DNA from: JAJYSO01 sp964586655
GTDB taxonomy: Bacteria; Bacteroidota; Bacteroidia; Flavobacteriales; Flavobacteriaceae
Reading direction: 5' to 3'
NCBI GenBank assembly: GCA_964586655.1
Contig: CAZPGY010000005.1
Location: 73,741 to 137,740, forward strand
DNA length: 64,000 nucleotides
The notes under the pieces are model-generated. The model was not told the origin of the DNA, did no database searches, and saw only the letters and a program-made list of their open reading frames with translations. A program made the position numbers and the translations under genes. Position 1 is the first letter of the stretch, and every line of letters starts with the position of its first letter. Of this stretch, positions 8,770-19,000 are shown one piece after another.

Positions 8770-11202
8770 ATGCTGATTTTGTGCTTTGGTATTGATATGA
8801 CCTATGCACAAGGGAATCCGACAGAATATCCGAGATGTGCTATGAGTATGCCGACAACAACAACCAATAATAGCTATCACTCACATAAGTGGCACAATTC
8901 CTATCTGTTAAATTTCCAACCGGTTACTTTTCGGATTCACTTTTGGGGGGTCAAAACCTCCACGGGGCTTAAATCTGTAGCCCCTGCCCGTATTGATAGC
9001 ATTATGAAGGAAATTAATAAAGCTTTTCATCCCTTTGGTATCTGTTTTGTCCTTTCCGGTTTTGACTATATGGTAGGACATGATAATTTGTACCAAGGCC
9101 ATCCTCCATCTGGCTATGGCAGTTATGCAGAGAGCCTTGGGTATGTAGACGAAAATAGTATTAACTGTTATTTGCCATATAGATTTTCAGGTCCTAATCA
9201 TAATGCTTCAGGTATAAGTCATGGTGATGCAATATCAGTAAGGACTCATTATACCCATTATGGAGATACCACTTTACCGGCAATAGTTAGTCATGAGCTT
9301 GGGCATTTATTTGGACTAAGACATATGTTTGGCAATGGCAGAAATGGTGTTGTTGAAGAACATGTGACGAGAGATACCTCTGACCGTGATAATTTTAATG
9401 CTTATACTGCGGGGGATCAGATATACGATACGCCGGCCATGCCTAACTTTTGGAATTCAGCATTTGGTACATGGAAAGATTCAATAACTAATCAATCCAT
9501 GTCAATTTTAGACACCACAGATTGCACGTTTGATTCATCTCAGTATAATTTTACGGATGAACAGGGAACGCCTTTACAGATTACAACTTATGACGTGAGA
9601 AATTATATGATGTATGCTGCTGATGATTGCAAAGAACACTTTACAACGGGGCAAGGGGTCTGGATGTTAGAGACTATTGAGCATAATTTTACGACACTTT
9701 ACGAGCCATGGACTATATCTAACCCCGGTATGGATTTATATGTCAAAGACTCTCCTGAGGATTATGGTGTTGAACCCAATATAGAAACAGTATATTTATG
9801 GGAGAGTGAAGATATTTGGGTTCGCCATCAACTGGACGGTATTAAACAGAGCCAGAATCCCGTCTATAATCCAAGCAATCCAAATTATGTGTATGTGCGA
9901 ATTATAAATAGGAGTTGTGACACCAGTGCTGAGGGAGCTAAACTTAGAGTTTTCTGGACTAAAGCCAGTCCAAGTTTATCCTGGCCCTATAGCTGGATAG
10001 GGAATTATTTTCCAAATAACGGGCCATTGATGGGCGATACCATTGGAACAGTAAATATTCCCGCAATAGCCCCTGGAGAATCTGCCATTGTGCATATACC
10101 CTGGGTTGTACCTAATCCGCAATCTTATAGTGAAATTACTTCTTCACCTTGGCATTTTTGTCTGTTGGCCAAAGTTGTTTCAAATAATGACCCTACTACT
10201 TCATTGCCAAATGGGAGCACTTCATTGAATGATTTTGTAGCTATGAATAATAATGTGGCTTGGAAAAATATTACCGTTGTCCAATTTAACCCAAGTGCAG
10301 TTGAGCAACCCATTGGGGGAGTGATTGCTGTGGGAAACCCATTAGAGCATATTGAGAATTTTAACCTCGAGTTTTCCTCTGGTAGGGTTAACAATAAAAA
10401 GCTTTTCGAGGAAGCCGAAATCAGTATCTCTCTTGGCGATATCGCTTTTAATGCATGGGTACGAGGAGGAGGAATAAGCACAGGTCTTAGACAAGAAGGA
10501 CATACTTTTATTGTAACGAGAGATAATGCATCCCTGAAAAATATGCGGTTTAATGCTAAAGAAGTGGGAACTGCCCACCTTAAGTTTAATTTTTTAACAG
10601 AAGAAGTAACTAACCAAGATCATTATGTTTACCGGGCTATTCAAACACATTCATCATCAAGGAGTATATTCGGAGGAGAAACCTATGAAATATATAAATC
10701 TCCAAGGCCATTGTTTTACGCAAAACCAGGCAATGATATATTTATAGACAAAGGACAAACGGTGACATTGAATGCAGTGACCATTGGCGAACCTGCCCTA
10801 TATAATTGGTATGATAGCAAAGGAAACCTTATTTACCAAGGTGCTAATTTTACAACCTCGGTGGCCATTGGTGAAAAATATAAACTGGAGGTCATTGCGC
10901 TATCCGATGGTTATAAAGACTATGGCAAGGTGAAGATAGGCTTGAAACCCAACCGGATTAAAATACTTTATCCAAACCCAACAACCGGGCAAGTTACTGT
11001 AAAGTACCAAATCAACAGGGGAAATAATGCCTATCTTGCCATTACCCCCTTAAATGGCGGTAACACACAAAGCAATTATATTTTGGATATTCAAGACCAT
11101 AGTTTTGATATGGACTTGAGCTTAATGCCAACAGGCTCTTATGTTCTCACTCTTATTGTAGAGGCTAAGGTGGCCGATTCAAAACTTCTATTAAAACAAT
11201 AA
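8770..11202 (+). CDS. M43-like secreted zinc metalloprotease with T9SS sorting domain, probably phase variable
   Basis: Read from the ATG at 8770 the protein has 810 residues. The zinc motif HELGHLFGLRH (His at residue 175) fits HExxHxxGxxH, and NYMMYAADDCKEHFTTGQ is the Met-turn region of the M43 (pappalysin/cytophagalysin) family. The C-terminus (ILYPNPTTGQVTVKY onward) is a type A T9SS sorting domain, so the product is exported and crosses the outer membrane. From 8770 the signal peptide is short and lacks the usual basic n-region (MLILCFGIDMTYAQG). The same frame is open upstream to 8674 and encodes FYSFLFG just before, but contains no ATG. The ATG at 8684, with a promoter in front, is in another frame and ends at TGA 8774-8776 after 30 codons. 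Loss of one 14-bp repeat unit would join it in frame and restore a full signal peptide. Confidence 0.85.
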   Translation: MLILCFGIDMTYAQGNPTEYPRCAMSMPTTTTNNSYHSHKWHNSYLLNFQPVTFRIHFWGVKTSTGLKSVAPARIDSIMKEINKAFHPFGICFVLSGFDYMVGHDNLYQGHPPSGYGSYAESLGYVDENSINCYLPYRFSGPNHNASGISHGDAISVRTHYTHYGDTTLPAIVSHELGHLFGLRHMFGNGRNGVVEEHVTRDTSDRDNFNAYTAGDQIYDTPAMPNFWNSAFGTWKDSITNQSMSILDTTDCTFDSSQYNFTDEQGTPLQITTYDVRNYMMYAADDCKEHFTTGQGVWMLETIEHNFTTLYEPWTISNPGMDLYVKDSPEDYGVEPNIETVYLWESEDIWVRHQLDGIKQSQNPVYNPSNPNYVYVRIINRSCDTSAEGAKLRVFWTKASPSLSWPYSWIGNYFPNNGPLMGDTIGTVNIPAIAPGESAIVHIPWVVPNPQSYSEITSSPWHFCLLAKVVSNNDPTTSLPNGSTSLNDFVAMNNNVAWKNITVVQFNPSAVEQPIGGVIAVGNPLEHIENFNLEFSSGRVNNKKLFEEAEISISLGDIAFNAWVRGGGISTGLRQEGHTFIVTRDNASLKNMRFNAKEVGTAHLKFNFLTEEVTNQDHYVYRAIQTHSSSRSIFGGETYEIYKSPRPLFYAKPGNDIFIDKGQTVTLNAVTIGEPALYNWYDSKGNLIYQGANFTTSVAIGEKYKLEVIALSDGYKDYGKVKIGLKPNRIKILYPNPTTGQVTVKYQINRGNNAYLAITPLNGGNTQSNYILDIQDHSFDMDLSLMPTGSYVLTLIVEAKVADSKLLLKQ

Positions 11203-11212
11203 ACCCCCTATT

Positions 11213-12184
11213 ATGAAACCTTTTATATTTACCTTAATCTTTTTGACCTTTAGCTTGGCAACAAAAGCCCAGCAAATCACCTATATCCCGGACTCTGTTT
11301 TTGAACAAGTTTTGATTAACCAAGGCATCGACTCTGACAGCACCCTCAATGGTCAAATTTTGACCAACGATGCTGAAGCGGTAAATAAACTCGTTTTGGA
11401 TAATTGGTACGAAATGGCGATTCACGATCTTACCGGACTTGAGGATTTTATTTATCTCGACACTTTAATTCTTCGTGGGAATATCCTTGATGGGCATATC
11501 TTGAATGTGAGTACCCTTACAGAGCTTCGATATTTGGATTGTGTAGGAAATTCTATACGACATCCCGTTGATTTGTCCAACAATCCGCTGCTGGAGGTAG
11601 TGATTATGCAGTTCGGTAGTTGGTGGGAAGCCACGCAATATGACAATTTTATTAAAAGTGTAGACCTCAGTCACAATCCAAACATAAAAAAATTAGTGCT
11701 TGAGAACTTGGGGGTGCAGAAAACTATAAATCTCAATAATGGAAACAACGATTCGACCTTGGTATTGAAAATCGGCATGGTAAGACCAGGCCCGGAATAT
11801 ACGGCACATGTCTGTATTAAGGTCGACAATCCCCAAGCCGCTCAAAACAATGCTTTCCCGTATTCGGCCTGGACGATTAAGCATCCTGGTACGGATTATA
11901 CGTTTACCGACAACCTCCAACAATGCGTCCTTGGGGTAAGCGATTTCCAAAAAAACAGGATAGGTTTTTACCCCAATCCGGCGAGAAATTTCATTCGGTT
12001 TACCGGGGTGCAAGCGCAGCTAATCCTTGAAATATATGCCTTATCGGGGCAGCAGAAGCTCACGCAAAAAATTGCGCCAAACCGGGCAAAGATCAGCATC
12101 GGCAGCCTAAGCCCCGGGCTATACCTGTACAGGCTGCACCGAGGAAATCGCGTAGTCAAAACCGGGAAACTGGTTAAACGTTAA
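11213..12184 (+). CDS. Secreted leucine-rich-repeat-like protein with T9SS sorting domain
   Basis: A protein of 323 residues, 10 bases after the metalloprotease and surely co-transcribed. It has a signal peptide (MKPFIFTLIFLTFSLATKAQ), then irregular leucine-rich repeats such as LTGLEDFIYLDTLILRGN, LTELRYLDCVGNSI and NPNIKKLVLENLGV, and a type A sorting domain (IGFYPNPARNFIRF to the end GKLVKR). It is likely a cell-surface or released protein, perhaps a binding partner of the protease. The last 200 bases are richer in GC than the rest of the gene. Confidence 0.8.
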   Translation: MKPFIFTLIFLTFSLATKAQQITYIPDSVFEQVLINQGIDSDSTLNGQILTNDAEAVNKLVLDNWYEMAIHDLTGLEDFIYLDTLILRGNILDGHILNVSTLTELRYLDCVGNSIRHPVDLSNNPLLEVVIMQFGSWWEATQYDNFIKSVDLSHNPNIKKLVLENLGVQKTINLNNGNNDSTLVLKIGMVRPGPEYTAHVCIKVDNPQAAQNNAFPYSAWTIKHPGTDYTFTDNLQQCVLGVSDFQKNRIGFYPNPARNFIRFTGVQAQLILEIYALSGQQKLTQKIAPNRAKISIGSLSPGLYLYRLHRGNRVVKTGKLVKR

Positions 12185-12302
12185 ATATCGTGTGTCAGCT
12201 GATGGATAGCATATTGTATTATTGAGTAACCATACGACAGCATGAACTTACAGGTTGATAGCGGTTTTCTTCCCAAACATGAAATAATACAAATTGGAAT
12301 GA

Positions 12303-14348
12303 TCAATAATGACGTACAAAAGCTCCGTTGCGACCGGTATAATGAAAGGGGATTCTTCGTTTTTTGCAGGTCTCTGCCCACAAGCGAACCCTGCTTTTGT
12401 AATTGCTGCCATCAGCAATAACCTGTGGAGGCTGCAAAGAATCCAGCATACGCTCCAGGTTGATTTCCGGAGAATTTCGCAGTAAAACGCCTGAGAGCTC
12501 GGTTTGTGCAGGAAGCGACCATACCCCGGCTTGATCTATTACAAGTAGGTGCTGATTTCCAAAGATATAAAAGTTTTGTACGGAAGTGTTGAAACAGGTT
12601 TCTTCAATATGTGCTGCATTTAACAGGCCTTGGATAAAAGACCGCTGCATAAGGATTTCGGGCACTATGGAGGAGTCTGCAATAAGCTGCAATTGATGCC
12701 CTTTTTGAAATCCTAAAACAGAATGGCGGCTTTTGTGAAAGATATAAAATCGGCGTTTCTTTTCGGTCTTCTGATAATCATAAATATAGGAGACTTCCAA
12801 GGCAATAAGCAATCCCAGAAGGAGGAATACATAGCGTTTCCTTTTGTAGTAAATCACAAACCCCAAAAAAATAACTATCGCCGTTGATAATAGCAGCATT
12901 TCCATAGAAAAATAGATATTGGAGAAGAGGAAATGATCTTTTTCAGCCACCCAATTTACGGCCAGCTGTAGTCCGTCGAGAATTTTCCCATAAACCAGCA
13001 CCAGAATGTCGGGTAAATGATGAATTCCCACCAATATCATAACGAGCACTCCCATGCTTAAAATAATCCCCATAAAAGGAATGATAAGAAGATTACTGAG
13101 AAAAAATAAACCCGGAAACTGATGAAAATAATACAAGCTCAACGGGAGTACACCGAGTTGTGCAGACAGGGTCACACTTGAAATCCGCCAGATATAGCGC
13201 AGGATCTTATTTTGGGGCGAAAAAATCCTAAAGATTTTATCCTGAAAAATAAGGATAGATAACACTGCGGCATAGCTCAATTGAAAACCTATATCCCAAA
13301 TAAAATCCGGCTTAAAGAGCAGGAGCACAAAAGCAGACAAGCACAGCATATTGATGGTAAACACACGCCGTTTAAAAAACAGTCCGATACTAAAAAAGGA
13401 GAACATGGTAACTGATCGTAAAATAGAAGGCGAAAGACCGGCGATGCATGCATAAGCCCATAAAAGCAGAATAACAATCGAGCTTCTGATAATTCTGCCT
13501 CGCGGCAAATAACGGATTGGCTTGAATAAAAATAAGAGAAAATACATGATGATTCCCACATGCAGCCCTGAAACAGACAATACATGAACCACGCCGGCGT
13601 CTATAAAATTGGCGTAACTCTCTTTAGACAAACTCTTGCGTTCACCTAAAAGTAAGGCTTCCATCAGTGCGATTTGATTTTGAGAGAAGTCATAGGTACG
13701 CAGTTCCTCGCTGAGGTGTTTTCGCAGTTTTGCCGCCATTCCAATAATGGAACGCCCTTTTTTCGGGAGCCGTAGAATTTGCTCCGGCCTGAGGCTTAGC
13801 TGTTTTAAAATATGCTGTGCGGCCATATAAGCCGAATAATCAAATTGATAAGGGTTATGCGGCTTGTAAATATCTTCGAGAGAAGCATACACCACAAGCC
13901 GATCGTCCACTTGAAAAGAGGGAGAACACGAATCTTTGACTACACTCAGCAAGAGCTTTCCCTGTACCGGTTTTTGTTTTAGGGCTTTCACGTCGGCAAC
14001 ATAGTTTCTAAAGTAAGCGTTGGGGGTTAAAATTTGGCGCACATCGAGCCTAATGACAAGAGAATCCCCTGAATAGTGATGAATGTAATGTGAAGAATTG
14101 TGTGCGGGCTCTTGGATATAGCTGGTGAGAAAACCTAAAATGAGAAACATGAAAAAAGTGGCAATTCCAAAAAACCAATCTTGTATAAAGAGTTGATGAG
14201 CCCTGAGATAAGCAATTAAAAATCCCACAAAACCACCACCGCAAATCCAATAGACAAGAGAAGGAGTCAAATTGAGATATCCTTCCAAAACGATACCCAA
14301 TATAAAGGTAAGCGTGACGAAAACAGGGATGGCATGAGGTTTTTGCAT
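12303..14348 (-). CDS. ComEC/Rec2-family DNA uptake channel protein
   Basis: An inner-membrane protein of 681 residues. It has N-terminal hydrophobic helices, an OB-like domain (residues about 100-190), and the competence domain with the signature LLLGERKSLSKESYANFIDAG and VHVLSVSGLHVGI. The C-terminal part (from about residue 535) resembles a degenerate metallo-beta-lactamase domain, with VIADGSNYKSRVRLW and no clear HxHxDH motif, as is usual in Bacteroidota. It should transport single-stranded DNA during natural transformation. It converges with the T9SS gene. Confidence 0.88.
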   Translation of the reverse strand: MQKPHAIPVFVTLTFILGIVLEGYLNLTPSLVYWICGGGFVGFLIAYLRAHQLFIQDWFFGIATFFMFLILGFLTSYIQEPAHNSSHYIHHYSGDSLVIRLDVRQILTPNAYFRNYVADVKALKQKPVQGKLLLSVVKDSCSPSFQVDDRLVVYASLEDIYKPHNPYQFDYSAYMAAQHILKQLSLRPEQILRLPKKGRSIIGMAAKLRKHLSEELRTYDFSQNQIALMEALLLGERKSLSKESYANFIDAGVVHVLSVSGLHVGIIMYFLLFLFKPIRYLPRGRIIRSSIVILLLWAYACIAGLSPSILRSVTMFSFFSIGLFFKRRVFTINMLCLSAFVLLLFKPDFIWDIGFQLSYAAVLSILIFQDKIFRIFSPQNKILRYIWRISSVTLSAQLGVLPLSLYYFHQFPGLFFLSNLLIIPFMGIILSMGVLVMILVGIHHLPDILVLVYGKILDGLQLAVNWVAEKDHFLFSNIYFSMEMLLLSTAIVIFLGFVIYYKRKRYVFLLLGLLIALEVSYIYDYQKTEKKRRFYIFHKSRHSVLGFQKGHQLQLIADSSIVPEILMQRSFIQGLLNAAHIEETCFNTSVQNFYIFGNQHLLVIDQAGVWSLPAQTELSGVLLRNSPEINLERMLDSLQPPQVIADGSNYKSRVRLWAETCKKRRIPFHYTGRNGAFVRHY

Positions 14349-14384
14349 GTGTTAAAGTTATGCAAAAACAACAACATAATCAAC

Positions 14385-14960
14385 CTATAACACCCGCCGA
14401 GCTTGTGTATAAGCCCGTTTCCAATATTTTTGATGGAGGTTGGAAATAATGACGCCGCCATGCGTAGTGGCGTGAATAAAACTAATTTTACCGGGTTTTA
14501 CCTCCACCACCAATCCCACGTGGTTGATGACATTGCGCCTCGGGTTGGTTTTAAAAAATAGTAAATCTCCAACCCTTACTTCCGATTTCAACAATTGCTG
14601 TCCCTTTTGGGCCATGGCTCTTGATGTTCGCGGTAAGAGAATATCGGCGGCATTGAGAAAAGAAGTATAAATCAACCCGGAGCAATCGACCCCGCGTTTT
14701 GAAGTACCGCCATACTTATAATCGGTTCCCAAATATCCTAAGGCATAATCCACAATTTTGGCTGCTTCCTTTGACGATGCTTCAACCTGTGGCGATCGGG
14801 TAGGGAGATGAAACCCTTTTTTGGCACCACAAGAGCTGAGTAAACCTACCAAAACAAGCAGGAAAATGGGCTTGGCAAGTTTGTACTTTAATGAGTTGTA
14901 TATTGAAATTGTTTTAAAGAAGTCAGCGCGATTCTTGGAGGCGTTTTGGCGTGGTGTCAT
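14385..14960 (-). CDS. NlpC/P60-family lipoprotein (peptidoglycan endopeptidase)
   Basis: A protein of 191 residues with a lipobox LVGLLSSC at about residues 37-44, preceded by a long basic N-terminus; the next possible ATG would remove the signal, so 14960 is kept. The NlpC/P60 catalytic triad is visible: Cys in GVDCSGLIY, His in INHVGLVVEV, and a third polar His in IHATTHGG. It would cleave peptide stems of peptidoglycan from the outer-membrane side. The gene lies 36 bases upstream of comEC on the same strand, likely in one operon. Confidence 0.87.
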   Translation of the reverse strand: MTPRQNASKNRADFFKTISIYNSLKYKLAKPIFLLVLVGLLSSCGAKKGFHLPTRSPQVEASSKEAAKIVDYALGYLGTDYKYGGTSKRGVDCSGLIYTSFLNAADILLPRTSRAMAQKGQQLLKSEVRVGDLLFFKTNPRRNVINHVGLVVEVKPGKISFIHATTHGGVIISNLHQKYWKRAYTQARRVL

Positions 14961-15121
14961 TTAAAAAAGTGTTGCTGTATGGAGTCAAAAAACATAAATG
15001 CCGACAGTATCAGCAGTTTGAATGCGTAAATATAAAAAAACGAAAATTATTCCCTATAAAATAAGGTAAAACTTGAAAGAAATATTAGTTTAGCGGAAAC
15101 AGATTTTGAGAGGGTATATTT

Positions 15122-16042
15122 ATGATTAAACCTGAAGCTTTAAAGCCCGGTGATAAAGTCGCCATTGTTGCCACTGCGCGAAAAGTAGACGAAAGCGAAC
15201 TGTATCCGGCCGTTAGGCTCCTGGAGAAATGGAAGTTGAAACCGATACTCGGCAATAGTATAGGGAAAGAAGATTTTCAGTTTGCCGGAAGTGATGAACA
15301 ACGGGTAGCAGATTTTCAAAATCAGTTGGATAACCCTGATATTAAAGCAATTTGGTGTGCCCGGGGAGGGTATGGAAGCGTTCGTATTATCGACCAATTG
15401 GATTTTTCAAAACTGGAAAACCATTCCAAATGGATTATTGGGTACAGTGATATTACCGTATTCCATGCTCATTTGAATGATCTGGGACTCATGAGCCTGC
15501 ACGCGCAAATGCCGGTGGGAATCGCAGAAAAATCACCCCAAACCTCGGCAGGACTGAAAGAAATTTTGGACGGCAACCTTCCTGATTATCAGTGGCCGTC
15601 TTCTGCGCTCAACCAAAACGGAATGGCACAAGGAGAGCTCGTTGGCGGCAACCTGTCCGTACTATATTCCTTGTGTGGAAGCCCTTCGATTCCGGAAATG
15701 GAAGGAAGGATTTTGTTTTTGGAAGATTTAGATGAATACCTCTACCACGTCGACCGAATGATGCAAAACCTAAAGCGAAATGGTTGGTTTGAAGAGATCT
15801 CAGGTTTGATCGTCGGAGGAATGTCTAACATGCGTGATAATACCAAAGCTTTTGGGTTTGAGGCGGATAAGCCTTTTGGCAAAACAGCTAAAGAAATTAT
15901 CAAAGAAACGCTGTCAGAATATGATTTCCCCATCGCTTTTGATTTTCCGGCAGGGCATCAGCAAGACAATCGCCCTTTAATCATGGGGCATGACGTGGTT
16001 TTAACCGTTGAAAACGATAAGAGCCATTTGAGTTTTAAATAA
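15122..16042 (+). CDS. LD-carboxypeptidase, peptidase family S66
   Basis: A cytoplasmic serine peptidase of 306 residues that removes the terminal D-Ala from recycled muropeptide tetrapeptides (or inactivates microcin C-like compounds, as MccF does). The nucleophile elbow is IIGYSDITVFHA, the catalytic Glu is in FLEDLDEYLYHVDRM, and the His is in FPAGHQQDNRPL. Spacing is normal for the family. It is divergent from the NlpC gene, which would link it to cell-wall turnover. Confidence 0.9.
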   Translation: MIKPEALKPGDKVAIVATARKVDESELYPAVRLLEKWKLKPILGNSIGKEDFQFAGSDEQRVADFQNQLDNPDIKAIWCARGGYGSVRIIDQLDFSKLENHSKWIIGYSDITVFHAHLNDLGLMSLHAQMPVGIAEKSPQTSAGLKEILDGNLPDYQWPSSALNQNGMAQGELVGGNLSVLYSLCGSPSIPEMEGRILFLEDLDEYLYHVDRMMQNLKRNGWFEEISGLIVGGMSNMRDNTKAFGFEADKPFGKTAKEIIKETLSEYDFPIAFDFPAGHQQDNRPLIMGHDVVLTVENDKSHLSFK

Positions 16043-16097
16043 AACCACAAATGAACTCAATATATAAAAATAGGTAACCTTAAATAAAGAAACATTC

Positions 16098-19000
16098 ATG
16101 AAAAAAATTCTTCTCTTCAGTTTTTTGATACTATGGTCAAGCCTGATTTTTGCACAAGACAATGTTGTGCGCTGGCTGCGTTACCCCAATATTTCGCCAA
16201 ATGGCCAGCACATTGTTTTTGGGTATATGGGTAATATTTATAAAGTAGATGCCCAAGGAGGCGTGGCCGTTCCTTTGACTGCCGGAGAGGCCTACAACAC
16301 CCATCCTGTGTGGAGCAATGACGGCCAAACGATTGCTTTCTCCAGTGACCGTTATGGTAATTTTGATGTGTATACCATGCCGGCAAAAGGTGGGGAAACT
16401 ACGCGCATCACCTATCACAGCGCCGATGATTATGCCTATGACTTTGCCCCCGATGATCAAAAAATTCTTATCGGAAGCCGTAGAGAGGCACCGGCGCAAA
16501 GTGTGCGTTTCCCCGGCGTGCGCTATTTTCAAAACCTCTATTTTATTCCGGTGGATGGCGGACGTGCAAAACTGGTTACCGCAGCCGGAATCAGCAATGC
16601 CGATCTCAATAAAACGGGCACTAAAATTATCTTCCAAAACGTAAAAGGATATGAAGATTATTATCGCAAACACGAAAAAGCCTCCATCACACCTGATGTA
16701 TGGATTTATGATATTGAAAATGATAGCTACCGACAAATTACCAACAATAAGATAAACAATAGAGTGCCCCATTTTGGAGCGCAAGGAGAGTTTATCTTCT
16801 ATACCAATGAAGAGAGCGGCGACCTCAATGTTTATAAACGCTCGTTGGACAGCGGGGAAAAAGTGCAACTGACTCATTTTGTAGACTTCCCGGTGCGCAG
16901 CTTGAGTTTGGCCGACAATAATAAAATGGCCTTCTCGTGGAAAGGAGATATTTATACGCTTGTAGAAGGAGCAGAACCCCAAAAACTGACCATTAAAGTG
17001 TTTAATAATTCGGGGTATAATACCATTGAGCACAAAGACATTAAAAGCGTTACCGAATTTAAAGTCAACCCCAACGGCAAAGAGATTGCTTTTGTCAATA
17101 GAGGAGAGATTTTTGTGACCGGCGTCAATAATAAACACACCAAACGCATCACCAATACGCCTTGGCAAGAGCGAATGATCAATTGGGCACCCGATGGCAA
17201 CAGCTTGGTTTATGCTGTAGAACACAATGGAAGTTGGGATATTTATAAAGTGAGTTTGCAGCATCCGGAGGAAGAATTTTTCTATGCAGCCACCACCTTA
17301 AAAACAGAAAAACTGGTCGCTACCGATGCAGAGGAATTCCAACCTAAGTTTTCTCCCGACGGTAAGAAAATCGCCTATGTCAAAAACCGAAATATCCTGG
17401 TGGTGATGGATATTGAATCCGGAGAGAAAACGGTAGTCTTGCCTAAAGGGAAGAACTTTTCTTATAGCGACGGTGATTGGGGTTTTGAGTGGAGTCCTGA
17501 CAGCAAATGGCTTTTGGTAGATAATCAGAAAGGTTATTTCACAAAATCCAATACTGCTTTGATTGCAGCAGACGGAGAAGGAGAAGCTGTGTTTCCGGTC
17601 AACAGTGGATTTGGAGAAAGCGATGCCAAGTGGGCACTGGACGGAAAAATGATGACCTATAAAACCACCCGAAACGGACTTAAATCTTTAGCCTATCAAG
17701 GAAGTCACCAAGAAGATATTTACGGAATATTCTTTGACCAAGAGGCTTATGACCAATTCACCATGAGTGAAGATGAATACAAGCTGATGAAAGCGCGTAA
17801 GAAAGACGAAAAAGAAGAGGACGAGGACGAGAAAGACAAGGGCAAGAAAAAGAAGAAAGACGAAGACGAAAAAGTAGAACCACTCGAATTTGATTTGCAC
17901 AACTTGAAATATCGCAAAGTGCGGCTCACTATTAACAGTGCCAATATTAGTGATTATGTTTTAAGCGAAGATGGTAGTAAGCTTTATTATTTGGCTGCTT
18001 TTCAAAAAGGATTCAACTTGTGGGTCACCGAGCCTCGTACGCGTGAGACAAAAATATTGGCCAAATTGAACAGTGGCTGGAGCAGTCTTCAGCTTAGTGA
18101 TGACGGAAAAACCATATTTTTGAGTAAACACGGCAAATTGGTAAAAGTAGATACAAAATCAGGAGAAGTGAAACCCATTTCTATTGATGCCGATATGATT
18201 GTAAATCACGATGCTGAGCGAAAATATATCTTTAATCACATTTGGAGACAAACCAAAAAACGCCTCTATGATCCCAACATGAATGGGGTAGATTGGAAAA
18301 TGTATCACGATGAATATGTAAAATTCCTGCCCTATATCAATAACAATTATGATTTTCAGGTGCTTCTTAGCGAACTTTTGGGCGAACTCAATGTGTCGCA
18401 TACCGGAGGACGCTATTATCCTAAATTTGATAATGCCGAGCACACCGCTTCCCTTGGCTTGCTCTATGACCAAGATTATATGGGAAAAGGAATCAAAGTT
18501 TCGGCAGTTATTCCCGGTGGTCCTTTGGATAAAGCAGATGTTGAGATTAAAAAAGGAGATTTGATCATAAAAATTAACGAAGACACCATTAATGCCGGTG
18601 AAAATTATTTCAAATACCTCACCAATTTAAAAGGTAAAAATACCCGCCTTACCTTCAAGCGAGGAAAAGATGTTTTCCATGAGGTAATCAAACCCATTTC
18701 CTTGGGGAAAGAACACAATTTAATGTATAAACGCTGGGTCAATATTATGGAGCAAAAAGTCGATTCTTTAAGTGATGGTCAGCTTGGTTATGTGCATGTT
18801 CGCGGAATGAACGACAACAGCTATCGCCATGTATATGCCGATGTCTTGGGAGAAGAGATCGATAAGAAAGCACTGATTGTCGACACTCGCTTCAATGGTG
18901 GTGGTTGGTTGCACAATGATCTAAATACCTTCCTCAGCGGTGATTTGTACTTGACTTTTAGGCCACAGGGCCAACCCACAAAAGGAGGAGAACCCGTGAA

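Noticed and set aside
8684..8776. The 30-codon frame from the ATG at 8684 as a real small peptide gene
   Set aside because: It is better explained as the out-of-frame state of the downstream protease gene.
12303..14348. Truncation of ComEC
   Set aside because: The C-terminal metallo-beta-lactamase-like part looks degenerate, but this is usual for Bacteroidota homologues and the length is normal.
16137..17264. Long minus-strand frame of 375 codons
   Set aside because: Antisense shadow of the beta-propeller part of the tricorn-like gene; no domain and no start signal.
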